Origin: Ramlibacter ginsenosidimutans
GTDB lineage: Bacteria; Pseudomonadota; Gammaproteobacteria; Burkholderiales; Burkholderiaceae_C
NCBI RefSeq assembly: GCF_016654015.1
Contig: NZ_JAEPWM010000006.1
Location: 1-64,000 of the forward strand
Reading direction: 5' to 3'
Length of the DNA stretch: 64,000 bases
Under the pieces are notes generated by a model. That model searched no databases and was not told the origin of the DNA. It saw only the letters and a program-made list of their open reading frames with translations. A program made the position numbers and the translations under genes. Positions 17,075 to 27,781 of this stretch are shown piece after piece (the first letter of the stretch is position 1; every line of letters begins with the position of its first letter).

Positions 17075-17788
17075 TCAGGATCCTTTCTTCATCGGGACCA
17101 CCTTGCCCGCGTCGTCCACGGAGACGCGCGAGCCCGTGACAAGGTACGCGTGTAGGTCGTGCGCGAAGCGATTCAGCTTGAACAGCACGCCCTTGTTGCC
17201 GCGCACGAGCGCGTTGTAGCCCAGCACCGCCGGGATCGCGACCGCCAGGCCCAGCGCGGTCATGATGAGAGCCTCGCCCACCGGGCCCGCGACCTTGTCG
17301 ATGGTGGCCTGGCCGGAAGTGCCGATGGCGAGCAGCGCGTGGTAGATGCCCCAGACGGTTCCGAACAGGCCCACGAAGGGCGCCGTCGAACCGACCGAGG
17401 CGAGCACCGCCAGGCCACCCTGCAGGCGCGCCGTCGATTCGTCGATGGAGTTGCGCATCGCACGCGTGAGCCACTCGCTCGCACCCAGCGAGTCGTGCAA
17501 CTGCGGCTGCGCGTTGTGGTGGGCCGCCGCCTCCCGCCCCTCGAGTGCGAGCGCGCGGAAGGGATTCGCGGGATCGGTGCCTAGCTTGCTGAGGCCATCC
17601 GCGAAATCGGCGGCGTGCCAGAAGCTCTCGATGCTGCGGGCCTGCCGGCGATACCGCTGCAAGTCCATGGCCTTCAGGACGATGACCATCCAGGACGCCA
17701 GGGACATGGCGAGCAGCAGCAGCGCGACGGCCTTGGTGACGATGTCGCCCGCGCTCCAGAAGTGCGCGAGCCCCAGTTCCGTGTTCAT
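17075..17788 (-). CDS. exbB: ExbB-type MotA/TolQ/ExbB proton channel protein
   Basis: ExbB forms the pentameric core of the proton-driven motor that powers TonB. The 237-residue protein has an N-terminal membrane segment (about residues 15-38), a cytoplasmic region, and the MotA/ExbB domain with LASVGSTAPFVGLFGTVWGIYHAL and ALGLAVAIPAVLGYN as the second and third membrane segments. Length is typical. It lies 10 bases after tonB and 2 bases before exbD. Confidence 0.93.
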   Translation of the reverse strand: MNTELGLAHFWSAGDIVTKAVALLLLAMSLASWMVIVLKAMDLQRYRRQARSIESFWHAADFADGLSKLGTDPANPFRALALEGREAAAHHNAQPQLHDSLGASEWLTRAMRNSIDESTARLQGGLAVLASVGSTAPFVGLFGTVWGIYHALLAIGTSGQATIDKVAGPVGEALIMTALGLAVAIPAVLGYNALVRGNKGVLFKLNRFAHDLHAYLVTGSRVSVDDAGKVVPMKKGS

Positions 17789-17798
17789 GTTCTCCGTC

Positions 17799-18503
17799 CT
17801 ACTCCGAAAGATCGAAATCGATGGGGACCTTCACCCACATCGGCTCCGGGACGCCGCCTCGCTTGCCCGGAACGTAGCGCCACTGGCGCGCGGCCTCCAG
17901 CGCCGCGCGGTCGAGACGGGCGAAGCCGCTCGATTCGAGCACGGTCGCATCCTGCGCCCTGCCGTCCACCCCGATCAGCACCCGCAACACCACCTTGCCG
18001 TGCTCGCCCAGGCGCCTGCTGGTCGGCGGGTAGGCGGGCTTTGGATTGTGCAGGTAGTCGGCGTCGCTCACGGGCAGTTCGACGCTGGCGGTGGCTTGCG
18101 CCGGCGCGGGTGCGGGTGCAGCAGCAGCCGCAGCGGCGACCGGGGGCGGCGTGGGTTGCGGCTGGGCGAGCCCGGTGGGCGCATTCGGCGCGGGCGGCAG
18201 TTCGGGCGCGGCCGCAGGCTTAGGTGCGGGCGGAGGCGGTGTCTTGTGCGCGGGCACGTGCGGCTCGGCTGCCCTGGTGGGCTTGGAGGGCGGCTCGGGC
18301 GTGGCAACCGGAGGCGCCGGGCGAGGCACCGGCGGCGTGATGATCTCGGTCACGATCTGGACGGGGACGAACATCTCGGCGGGACGGTGGAGCAGCCCGG
18401 ACTGCAGCGCCCAGAGCGCGGCTACGTGCAACAGCACCACGCCGCCGGCCGCGACGAGCTTGCGCTGGAATGCAGGGATCGCGGAGGACGTTCGCGCGGG
18501 CAT
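17799..18503 (-). CDS. tonB: TonB energy-transducing protein
   Basis: TonB spans the periplasm and passes energy from ExbB-ExbD to outer-membrane receptors for siderophores or heme. The 234-residue protein has one N-terminal membrane anchor (about residues 15-35), a long Pro/Ala-rich spacer (about residues 55-140), and a C-terminal TonB domain (about residues 145-230) with [20 protein letters not shown] and [13 protein letters not shown]. No receptor gene is in the window. It is probably in one operon with bfd upstream (53-base gap) and exbB-exbD downstream. Confidence 0.92.
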   Translation of the reverse strand: MPARTSSAIPAFQRKLVAAGGVVLLHVAALWALQSGLLHRPAEMFVPVQIVTEIITPPVPRPAPPVATPEPPSKPTRAAEPHVPAHKTPPPPAPKPAAAPELPPAPNAPTGLAQPQPTPPPVAAAAAAAPAPAPAQATASVELPVSDADYLHNPKPAYPPTSRRLGEHGKVVLRVLIGVDGRAQDATVLESSGFARLDRAALEAARQWRYVPGKRGGVPEPMWVKVPIDFDLSE

Positions 18504-18556
18504 GCCGCGAGGATAGGGCAGTCAGTGCGCCACCCGGCGCAGCACCGGGGCGAGGA

Positions 18557-18835
18557 TCAGCCGGCCGCGCCGCAGCCGCAGCCAGGGCAGGGCCGCGCCG
18601 CGCTGTCCTGCACGTGGGCGGACGACTCCCCGGCGTGGCTGTGTACTTCGCTTTGCACCGCTGCCACCGGATGGAGGGGATTGCACTGCGCCACCACGTC
18701 GCGGGCGCAGCCCTCGCATTGCCCGCACTGCGTGGCGACGCCCAGCTCGAACTGGATGTCGTCGAAGCTCATCCCGGCGCGTGCGTGGCGGGCGATCTCG
18801 CGATCGGAAACTCGGCGGCAGACGCAGACGATCAT
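18557..18835 (-). CDS. bfd: Bacterioferritin-associated ferredoxin, C-terminally extended
   Basis: Bfd is a small 2Fe-2S protein that passes electrons to bacterioferritin and so releases stored iron. The 92-residue product starts [14 protein letters not shown] and has the four conserved cysteines as CVC and CGQCEGC. It is about 25 residues longer than usual, with a tail ending in CPGCGCG that adds cysteines not seen in the classical protein. It is divergent from feoA across 91 bases that contain a Fur-box-like palindrome. bfr, its likely partner, is about 2.3 kb away beyond feoAB. Confidence 0.85.
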   Translation of the reverse strand: MIVCVCRRVSDREIARHARAGMSFDDIQFELGVATQCGQCEGCARDVVAQCNPLHPVAAVQSEVHSHAGESSAHVQDSAARPCPGCGCGAAG

Positions 18836-18873
18836 GGCTTGCTGGCGACAGGGTGGAACAGAGACTTCAGTAT

Positions 18874-18894
18874 AAATGCGAATCCCTCGCATTT
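18874..18894. promoter_or_regulatory. Fur-box-like palindrome between bfd and feoA
   Basis: AAATGCGA (18874-18881) and TCGCATTT (18887-18894) form a perfect 8-base inverted repeat with a 5-base spacer, in an AT-rich patch of otherwise GC-rich DNA. It lies between two divergent iron genes. Its shape fits the TGAGAAT-type Fur site of betaproteobacteria, with C in place of A. Assignment to Fur is inference. Confidence 0.6.
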
Positions 18895-18926
18895 GCAATA
18901 CAATGCGCTGGAACGGAAACCAAGCC

Positions 18927-19238
18927 ATGCGACGCGAAACCTTTTCCACTCCTGAGCCGCATCCCGGCGCGCACGTCGTCCCGCGCGAATCGCTCGCGCA
19001 GGCGCCCACGGGAAAGCCCTTCGTGGTGAAGCAGGTGCTGCCTGATCCGCAGGTGCCCGAACGGGCGCGCCAGCTCGAGGAGATCGGCTTCTATCCCGGC
19101 GAGCAGGTGATGGTGATGACCCGCGGCATTCCCGGCGGCGACCCGCTGGTGGTGCGCGTCGGCCAGTCCACCTTCGCCTTGCGCGGCGCCGAGGCGGCCT
19201 GCATCCAGGTCGAAGGGACCGCCGGCCGCGGCGCATGA
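18927..19238 (+). CDS. feoA: Ferrous iron transport protein A
   Basis: FeoA is a small SH3-like cytoplasmic protein needed for ferrous iron uptake by FeoB. The 103-residue product has the FeoA core from about residue 35 on ([22 protein letters not shown] ... [25 protein letters not shown]). The N-terminal 25 residues are not conserved. The ATG at 18927 is used; an upstream in-frame ATG at 18876 would fall inside the proposed Fur site. It overlaps feoB by 4 bases. Confidence 0.9.
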   Translation: MRRETFSTPEPHPGAHVVPRESLAQAPTGKPFVVKQVLPDPQVPERARQLEEIGFYPGEQVMVMTRGIPGGDPLVVRVGQSTFALRGAEAACIQVEGTAGRGA

Positions 19239-21121
19239 ACGAGGCCGTCGTCCACCTGCATCCGACCGGCCGGCTCGCGGCGCTGGTCGGCAATCCCAAT
19301 GCAGGCAAGACGGCGCTGTTCAACCGCCTGACCGGCAGCAACCAGAAGGTTGCGAACTACGCCGGCGTGACCATCGAGCGCAAGGAAGGCAAGCTCACGC
19401 TGTCTTCCGGCAAGACGGTGCGTGTGCTGGACCTGCCGGGCACGTACAGCCTGAACCCGCGCTCGCCCGACGAGCGCATCACCTGCGAAGTCCTGCAAGG
19501 CAGGGCGCGTGGCGAGAAGCGCCCCGACCTGGTCGTGTGCGTGCTCGACGCGACCAACCTGCGCCGGGGCCTGCGCCTGGTGCTGGGCATCAAGCGCATG
19601 AACCTGCCCTGCGTGGTCGCGCTCAACATGGCGGACCTCGCCGCCAGTCGCGGCATCCGGCTCGACCCGGATGCGCTCGCCAGCGAACTCGGCGTGCCGG
19701 TGGTGAGCACGGTGGCCGTGCAGGGCGAGGGCGATGCGGCCTTGCGCGAACTGCTGGCACGTCCGGAAATCTGGCAGCCCACCACCAGCCTGATGCCGGT
19801 GCCGATGCCGCCGGGCGACGAGCTGCCCGACCACGATCGCGTGCGCCAGATCCTCGAACGGCTGGGCCTCGACAACGTCGCTCCTCATCTGCTCAGCGAC
19901 CGTATGGATCGCGTGGTGCTGCACCCCGTCGTCGGTCCCGTGCTGCTGGCCCTGCTGCTGTTCTTCGTGTTCCAGGCCGTGTTCGCCTGGGCCAAGATGC
20001 CGATGGCCGCCATCCAGGAGGCGACCAACTGGGTGGGCAACGCCGTGGGCAGCCTGCTGCCCGAGGGCTACCTGCGCAGCTTCCTCGTCGACGGCCTGGT
20101 CGCCGGCGTCGGCGGAGTGATCGTGTTCCTGCCGCAGGTGCTGATCCTGTTCTTCTTCATCCTGGTGCTGGAGGAATCCGGCTACCTGCCACGCGCGGCC
20201 TTCCTGCTCGATCGCATCATGGGCGGCGTCGGCCTGTCCGGCCGTTCGTTCATCCCGCTGCTCTCCAGCTTCGCGTGCGCCATTCCCGGCATCATGGCCA
20301 CGCGCACCATCGCCAATCCACGCGACCGGCTGGTCACCATCATGATCGCGCCGATGATGACCTGCTCGGCGCGCCTGCCGGTCTACGCGCTGCTGATCGG
20401 CGCGTTCATCCCGCATCGCAGCGTCGGGCCGGGCCTGGAATTGCAGGGGCTCGTGCTCTTCCTGCTTTACCTCGCGGGCATCGCCGGCTCGCTGATGGTG
20501 GCGTGGATCCTGAAACGCACGACGGCGCGAGGCCTGGTGCGTCCGCTGATGATGGAACTGCCCGTGTACCACTGGCCCCACCTGCGCAGCGTGGCGCTGG
20601 GACTGTGGCAGCGCGCCGTGATCTTCATGCGGCGCGTCGGATCCATCATCCTGGTGCTGACGATCGCGCTGTGGTTTCTCGCGAGCTTTCCGGGCGCGCC
20701 CGAGGGAGCCACGCGTCCCGCCATCGAGTACAGCGTCGCCGGCATCCTGGGGCACGGGCTGTCCGTCCTGCTGGCGCCGATCGGCTTCAACTGGCAGATC
20801 AGCATCGCGCTGGTGCCCGGGCTCGCCGCGCGCGAGGTGGCGGTGAGCGCGCTCGGGACGGTCTATGCGCTGTCGGCCACGGGAACGAACACGGCCCAGG
20901 CATTGACGCCGATCATCGCGCACAGCTGGAGCCTGGCGACCGCGTTGTCGCTGCTGGCGTGGTACGTGTTCGCGCCGCAATGCATGGCGACGCTCGCGAC
21001 CGTGAAGCGCGAAACCGGCGGCTGGAAATGGGCGCTGGTGATGGCGGCCTACCTGTTCGGGCTGGCCTACATCGCGTCCTTCATCACCTACCGCGTGGCG
21101 CTCGCGCTCGGCTGGGGCTGA
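19235..21121 (+). CDS. feoB: Ferrous iron transporter FeoB
   Basis: FeoB takes up ferrous iron through the inner membrane using an N-terminal GTPase. The 628-residue protein has G1 GNPNAGKT at residues 19-26, G3 DLPGTYSLNPRSPDE, G4 NMAD, a helical GDI-like region, then about eight membrane segments with the Gate motifs (FIPLLSSFACAIPGIMATRTI, with the pore Cys; MIAPMMTCSARLPVY). It is shorter than the 773-residue E. coli protein, as is common in the short FeoB group. It overlaps feoA by ATGA and its stop abuts the convergent bfr gene with no gap. Confidence 0.95.
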   Translation: MNEAVVHLHPTGRLAALVGNPNAGKTALFNRLTGSNQKVANYAGVTIERKEGKLTLSSGKTVRVLDLPGTYSLNPRSPDERITCEVLQGRARGEKRPDLVVCVLDATNLRRGLRLVLGIKRMNLPCVVALNMADLAASRGIRLDPDALASELGVPVVSTVAVQGEGDAALRELLARPEIWQPTTSLMPVPMPPGDELPDHDRVRQILERLGLDNVAPHLLSDRMDRVVLHPVVGPVLLALLLFFVFQAVFAWAKMPMAAIQEATNWVGNAVGSLLPEGYLRSFLVDGLVAGVGGVIVFLPQVLILFFFILVLEESGYLPRAAFLLDRIMGGVGLSGRSFIPLLSSFACAIPGIMATRTIANPRDRLVTIMIAPMMTCSARLPVYALLIGAFIPHRSVGPGLELQGLVLFLLYLAGIAGSLMVAWILKRTTARGLVRPLMMELPVYHWPHLRSVALGLWQRAVIFMRRVGSIILVLTIALWFLASFPGAPEGATRPAIEYSVAGILGHGLSVLLAPIGFNWQISIALVPGLAAREVAVSALGTVYALSATGTNTAQALTPIIAHSWSLATALSLLAWYVFAPQCMATLATVKRETGGWKWALVMAAYLFGLAYIASFITYRVALALGWG

Positions 21122-21598
21122 TCAGGAAGCTTCGCCCATCTGCGACTGCAGGTAGTTCTGCAGGCCGACCTTGTTCAGCAGGTCGATCTGCGTTTCCAGC
21201 CAGTCGATGTGCTCCTCGGTATCGACGAGGATCTCCGCGAGGATCTCGCGCGAGACGTAGTCCTTGGCCGCCTCGCTCTGCGCGATGCCGGCCTTGATGG
21301 TGGCCTGGGCACCGCGCTCGCTGCGCAGGTCGCAGTCCAGGATCTCGGGCACGTCCTCGCCCACCATCAGCTTGCCGAGGTCCTGCAGGTTGGGCAAGGC
21401 GTCGAGGAACAGGATGCGCTCCATCAGCTTGTCCGCGTGCTTCATCTCGCCGATGGATTCCTCGTACTCCTTCTTCGCCAGGCGATCGAAGCCCCAGTGC
21501 TTCAGGATGCGGTAATGCAGGAAGTACTGGTTGGTCGCCGTCAGTTCGTTCTTCAGCTGCGCCTGCAGCAGCTGGATGATCTGGGGATCGCCTTGCAT
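21122..21598 (-). CDS. bfr: Bacterioferritin
   Basis: Bacterioferritin stores iron in a 24-subunit heme-containing shell. The 158-residue protein has ferroxidase ligands E18, E51, H54, E94 and H130, with Tyr25 beside the site and the heme ligand Met52 (GEMKHAD). At the position of the sixth ligand (E127 in E. coli numbering) it has Thr, as DTEEH in place of the usual ExxH, with Glu at 128 and 129. The start is the ATG giving MQGDPQIIQLLQ. It ends one base after feoB on the opposite strand. Neighbours are feoAB and ahpCF. Confidence 0.93.
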   Translation of the reverse strand: MQGDPQIIQLLQAQLKNELTATNQYFLHYRILKHWGFDRLAKKEYEESIGEMKHADKLMERILFLDALPNLQDLGKLMVGEDVPEILDCDLRSERGAQATIKAGIAQSEAAKDYVSREILAEILVDTEEHIDWLETQIDLLNKVGLQNYLQSQMGEAS

Positions 21599-21671
21599 CG
21601 TCGTCTCCGCTTGGGGGTGCGGCGATTGTGGCGCAAGGCAAAGGAGGCTTGCGCCCCCTTGGTCCCTTCGC

Positions 21672-23213
21672 TCAGTTGCGGATGAGGTGATCGAACGCGG
21701 CGAGCGCCGCCTTCGCACCGTCTCCCGCCGCGATCACGATCTGCTTGAACGGCACCGTCGTGCAGTCGCCGGCCGCAAAGACGTTCGGCACCGAGGTCTG
21801 CCCCTTCGCATCCACCACGATCTCACCGTGGCGCGACAGCTCGAGGGTGCCCTTGAGCCATTCGGTGTTCGGCACCAGGCCGATCTGCACGAACACGCCT
21901 TCGAGTTCCACGCGCTTTTCTTCGCCGCCGGCGCGGTCGCGGACCGTGAGGCCATCCACCTTGTCGGTTCCGGTGATCGCCGTCGTCTGCGCATTGACGA
22001 TCACCTCCACGTTGGGCAGGCTGCGCAGCTTGCGCTGCAGCACTTCGTCGGCGCGCAGCTTCGTGTCGAACTCGATCAGCGTCACGTGCCTGACGATGCC
22101 CGCGAGGTCGATCGCCGCCTCGACGCCGGAGTTGCCGCCGCCGATGACCGCGACGCGCTTGCCCTTGTACAACGGACCGTCGCAGTGCGGGCAGTAGGCC
22201 ACGCCCTTGTTCTTCAGCTCCTGCTCGCCGGGCACGTTGATGTTGCGCCAGCGCGCACCGGTCGTGAGGATGACGGTCTTCGCCTTGAGCGTGGCGCCGC
22301 TTTCCAGCTCCACTTCCACCAGCGCACCGGGCCGCAGCGCCTTCGCGCGCTGCAGGTTCATGATGTCAACGTCGTAGTGGCGCACGTGTTCCTCCAGCGC
22401 CAGCGCGAACTTCGGTCCTTCCGTTTCCTTCACCGAGATGAAGTTCTCGATGCCCAGCGTGTCCAGCACCTGGCCGCCGAAGCGCTCGGACGCGATGCCG
22501 GTGCGGATGCCCTTGCGCGCCGCATACACCGCCGCAGCCGCGCCCGCAGGACCGCCGCCCACGATCAGCACGTCGAAGGGCTCCTTGGCGGAGAGCTTCT
22601 TCGCTTCGCGCTCGCCGGCGGAGCTGTCCACCTTGGCGACGATTTCCTCCAGGCTCATGCGGCCGGAGCCGAAGAAGGTGCCGTTCAGGAACACCGTGGG
22701 CACGCCCATGATCCGGCGCTCCTCGATCTCCTGCTGGAACAGGCCGCCTTCGATCATCGTGGCACGGATGCGCGGGTTCTGCACCGCCATCAGGTTGAGG
22801 GCCTGCACGACGTCCGGGCAGTTGTGGCAGGTGAGCGATACGTAGACCTCGAAATCGAAGTCGCCGTCGAGCGCGCGGATCTGCTCCAGCAGCGCCTGCT
22901 CCACCTTGGGCGGATACCCGCCCACCTGCAGCAGCGCCAGCACGAGCGAAGTGAACTCGTGGCCCATGGGCAGCCCCGCGAAGCGCGGACCCGTGGTCTC
23001 GCCGGGCCGGTTGATCTGGAACGACGGCGTGCGTTGCGGGCCGCCGCGCGTTTCGGTGACGGTGATGCGCGCCGAGGCTTCCGCGATGTCCTCCAGCAGC
23101 GCCTGCATGTCGGCCGAAGCGGGAGTGTCGTCCAGCGAAGCGACGATCTCCACCGGCTGCGTCATGCGCTCCAGGTAGGCGGCGAGCTGGGCTTTCATGT
23201 TGGCGTCGAGCAT
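21672..23213 (-). CDS. ahpF: Alkyl hydroperoxide reductase subunit F
   Basis: AhpF is a flavoprotein that uses NADH to recycle AhpC. The 513-residue protein has the N-terminal double thioredoxin fold with CHNC at about residue 129, an FAD-binding [20 protein letters not shown], the thioredoxin-reductase-like redox centre CPHC at about 345, a second nucleotide site [12 protein letters not shown] and a [17 protein letters not shown] motif near the end. Length is close to the 521-residue E. coli protein. It lies 108 bases after ahpC, with a perfect GC-rich palindrome between them. Confidence 0.96.
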   Translation of the reverse strand: MLDANMKAQLAAYLERMTQPVEIVASLDDTPASADMQALLEDIAEASARITVTETRGGPQRTPSFQINRPGETTGPRFAGLPMGHEFTSLVLALLQVGGYPPKVEQALLEQIRALDGDFDFEVYVSLTCHNCPDVVQALNLMAVQNPRIRATMIEGGLFQQEIEERRIMGVPTVFLNGTFFGSGRMSLEEIVAKVDSSAGEREAKKLSAKEPFDVLIVGGGPAGAAAAVYAARKGIRTGIASERFGGQVLDTLGIENFISVKETEGPKFALALEEHVRHYDVDIMNLQRAKALRPGALVEVELESGATLKAKTVILTTGARWRNINVPGEQELKNKGVAYCPHCDGPLYKGKRVAVIGGGNSGVEAAIDLAGIVRHVTLIEFDTKLRADEVLQRKLRSLPNVEVIVNAQTTAITGTDKVDGLTVRDRAGGEEKRVELEGVFVQIGLVPNTEWLKGTLELSRHGEIVVDAKGQTSVPNVFAAGDCTTVPFKQIVIAAGDGAKAALAAFDHLIRN

Positions 23214-23246
23214 GGGACTCCTTGTCTGATCTGGTTCGGAAACGGC

Positions 23247-23270
23247 AAGGCCCGGGCATGCCCGGGCCTT
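23247..23270 (-). terminator. Palindromic hairpin between ahpC and ahpF
   Basis: AAGGCCCGGGCA pairs with TGCCCGGGCCTT, a perfect 24-base palindrome. On the minus strand it lies after ahpC and before ahpF and is followed by GCCGTTTCC, not a real T-run. It could reduce read-through into ahpF or protect the ahpC message, so that more AhpC than AhpF is made (inference). Confidence 0.6.
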
Positions 23271-23321
23271 GGTGGGCTTGTGGCCGGCGCGCGCGGCGCC
23301 GGTGACGCAGCGGCAGTCGGC

Positions 23322-23894
23322 TTAGATCTTGCCGACGAGGTCCAGCGAAGGCTTCAGCGTCTGCGCGCCTTCTTCCCACTTCGCGGGGCAGACTTCGCCC
23401 GGGTGCGAGGCGACGTACTGGGCGGCCTTCAGCCGGCGCAGCGTTTCCTTGGCGTCGCGGCCGATGCCGTTGTCGTGCACTTCAATGGTCTTGATGCGAC
23501 CGTCCGGATCGATGATGAACGTGCCGCGCAAGGCCAGGCCGGTGTCCTCGCCCTCGGTGATGAGCACCTGGAAGAAGCGGGCCAGCTGCTGGCTCGGGTC
23601 GCCCACCAGCGGGTACTGCACCTTCTTGATCGTGTCGGACGTGTCGTGCCAGGCCTTGTGCGTGAAGTGCGTGTCGGTGGACACGCCATAGACCTCGGCG
23701 CCCAGCTTCTGGAACTCGGCGTAGTTGTCGGCCAGGTCGCCCAGCTCGGTCGGGCAGACGAAGGTGAAGTCCGCGGGATAGAACACGACGACGGACCACT
23801 TGCCCTTGAAGTTCTGTTCCGTCACGGGGACGAACTTGCCGTTGTGGTAGGCCGTGGCGGTGAAGGCGGGAAGTTCGGAATTGATCAGGGACAC
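23322..23894 (-). CDS. ahpC: Alkyl hydroperoxide reductase subunit C (2-Cys peroxiredoxin)
   Basis: AhpC reduces hydrogen peroxide and organic peroxides with a peroxidatic cysteine. The 190-residue protein has [15 protein letters not shown] with the peroxidatic Cys near 47, [15 protein letters not shown], and the resolving Cys in GEVCPAKW near 168. AGGAAAAA lies about 8 bases before the ATG. ahpF follows on the same strand. Upstream, CTATGAATAG at 23937-23946 resembles one half of an OxyR site, but the full four-part site was not seen. The 186-base gap up to ppsR holds no gene. Confidence 0.96.
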   Translation of the reverse strand: MSLINSELPAFTATAYHNGKFVPVTEQNFKGKWSVVVFYPADFTFVCPTELGDLADNYAEFQKLGAEVYGVSTDTHFTHKAWHDTSDTIKKVQYPLVGDPSQQLARFFQVLITEGEDTGLALRGTFIIDPDGRIKTIEVHDNGIGRDAKETLRRLKAAQYVASHPGEVCPAKWEEGAQTLKPSLDLVGKI

Positions 23895-24080
23895 TTGTTT
23901 TTCCTCTATGGCTAAGAACGCTTCGATTTGTCGCGCCTATGAATAGTAAGGGCGCGCGGCGGACTTTCCCATTGAAAGGCCCCATGGCACCTTTAGCTGT
24001 CGGCTATGGCCGCGTGCGGCGCCGGAAGGAGCGAAGACGAGGCAAGCCTGCTCCAGGGCCGCAGGCGCGTAGAGGCTGCG

Positions 24081-24902
24081 TCAATACTCCAGTCGCTCGG
24101 GCCGGATTTCCTGCAGGATGGTCGTCGCGATCTCCTCGATCGACTTGGTGGTCGTCGACAGCCAGCGGATGCCCTCGCGGCGCATCATCGCCTCGGCCTC
24201 GGCCACTTCGGTCCGGCAGTTCTCCAGCGATGCGTAGCGCGAGTTGGGGCGTCGCTCGTTGCGGATCTCGCTGAGCCGCTCCGGCTGGATCGTGAGCCCG
24301 AAGATCTTCTTGCGGAACGCGCCCAGCGCCGGCGGCAACTGGCGCCGGTCGAAGTCTTCCGGGATCAGCGGGTAGTTCGCGGCCTTCAGGCCGTGCTGCA
24401 TGGCCAGGTAGAGCGAGGTCGGCGTCTTGCCGCTGCGGCTCACGCCCACGAGGATCACGTCGGCCTGCTCCAGGTCTGCGTTCGACTGGCCGTCGTCGTG
24501 CGCCAGGCTGAAGTTGATCGCCTCGATCCGGTCGTGGTATTCCTTGCTCTTGCTCACGTCGGAGAAGCGGCCCACCCGGTGGCTGGACTTCATGCCGAGC
24601 TCGATCTCCAGCGGACGCACGAAGGTGCCGAACATGTCGAGCACCATGGCCCGGCAGCCTTCCTCGATGACCTGCAGCACTTCCACGTTGACGAGCGTGG
24701 TGAACACCACAGGCCGCCGCCCCTCGGCCTCCGCCGTATGGTTCACCTGCCGCACCACCTGGTGCGCCTTGTCCACCGTGTCGATGAAGGGAAGGCGGAC
24801 ATGGCGGGGCTTGAACTCGAACTGCGCCAGGATGGCGTTGCCGAAAGTCTCGGCCGTGATGCCGGTGCCATCGGAGACGAAGAAGACGGTACGCGTGTGC
24901 AT
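24081..24902 (-). CDS. ppsR: Phosphoenolpyruvate synthase regulatory protein (kinase/pyrophosphorylase)
   Basis: PpsR switches PEP synthase off by phosphorylating a Thr next to its catalytic His with ADP, and on again by phosphorolysis. The 273-residue protein has the DUF299 layout: [19 protein letters not shown] at the N-terminus, [11 protein letters not shown] and HRVGRF in the middle, and the P-loop-like [15 protein letters not shown] at about residues 150-165. Length is normal. It is divergent from its target ppsA across 144 bases. The start [12 protein letters not shown] fits the family. Confidence 0.95.
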   Translation of the reverse strand: MHTRTVFFVSDGTGITAETFGNAILAQFEFKPRHVRLPFIDTVDKAHQVVRQVNHTAEAEGRRPVVFTTLVNVEVLQVIEEGCRAMVLDMFGTFVRPLEIELGMKSSHRVGRFSDVSKSKEYHDRIEAINFSLAHDDGQSNADLEQADVILVGVSRSGKTPTSLYLAMQHGLKAANYPLIPEDFDRRQLPPALGAFRKKIFGLTIQPERLSEIRNERRPNSRYASLENCRTEVAEAEAMMRREGIRWLSTTTKSIEEIATTILQEIRPERLEY

Positions 24903-25046
24903 GGTGGGACCTACAATCCCGGCCATTATCCGAATTCTCGAGCCGATGCACCGCCGCAGCCCATTAGAACAAGCACAAAGCCCGACGGCGGGGCACCGGA
25001 CCATGCGCCTGCGCGCAGAGCCGCTTTCAACTTCCGGAGCTTCCCC

Positions 25047-27437
<2,391 letters not shown>

Positions 27438-27469
27438 CGGCCCGGCCGGCGCCCGTCCTCGGCGAAACA

Positions 27470-27487
27470 CCGAGCCGCGCGGCTCGG
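27470..27487. repeat. 18-bp perfect palindrome after ppsA
   Basis: CCGAGCCGC is followed directly by its reverse complement, 33 bases after the ppsA stop. There is no T-run, so it is not a standard terminator, but it could form a hairpin at the 3' end of the ppsA message. Confidence 0.45.
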
Positions 27488-27508
27488 CCGTGATGCGATG
27501 ATGCCGGC

Positions 27509-27781
27509 ATGGATGAACTGTCGTCCACGCCGCAGCCACGGAGCGTGCTGGCCCTCAAACTGGGCCTGCTCGCGCTCTGGGCCGTGGTGAGCTTCGGCTC
27601 GGTGTTCTTCGCGCGCAGCCTCGACTTCCCGGTGCTGGGCTGGCCGTTCGGGTACTGGCTGGCGGCGCAGGGCGCGCTGCTCGCCTTCGTCGCCATCCTG
27701 GCCGTGTATGCCTGGGCGATGCAGCGCCTGCAGCCCGGGGACGGCTTGGCCGACGGTGAAGCGCCCGAGGCACCGCGGTGA
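27509..27781 (+). CDS. DUF4212 small subunit of a sodium/solute symporter
   Basis: A 90-residue protein with two membrane segments (about residues 15-35 and 48-70). It fits the DUF4212 family, found next to VC_2705-type symporters as the putative small subunit; the FFARSLDFPVLGWPFGYWLAAQGALLAFV segment is typical. The stop overlaps the symporter start (GTGA), which supports tight coupling. The role of the small subunit is not established beyond this pairing. Confidence 0.85.
   Translation: MDELSSTPQPRSVLALKLGLLALWAVVSFGSVFFARSLDFPVLGWPFGYWLAAQGALLAFVAILAVYAWAMQRLQPGDGLADGEAPEAPR

Noticed and set aside
23895-24080. OxyR binding site upstream of ahpC
   Set aside because: Only CTATGAATAG and isolated ATAG pieces were found, not the four-part site at proper spacing.
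24006-25046. A long open frame running into ppsA from upstream, suggesting a fused protein
   Set aside because: That stretch is antisense to ppsR, a well-supported gene, and has no family-like sequence. The PEP synthase start at 25047 is natural.
27470-27487. Rho-independent terminator after ppsA
   Set aside because: The palindrome is perfect but has no T-run after it; kept only as an inverted repeat.
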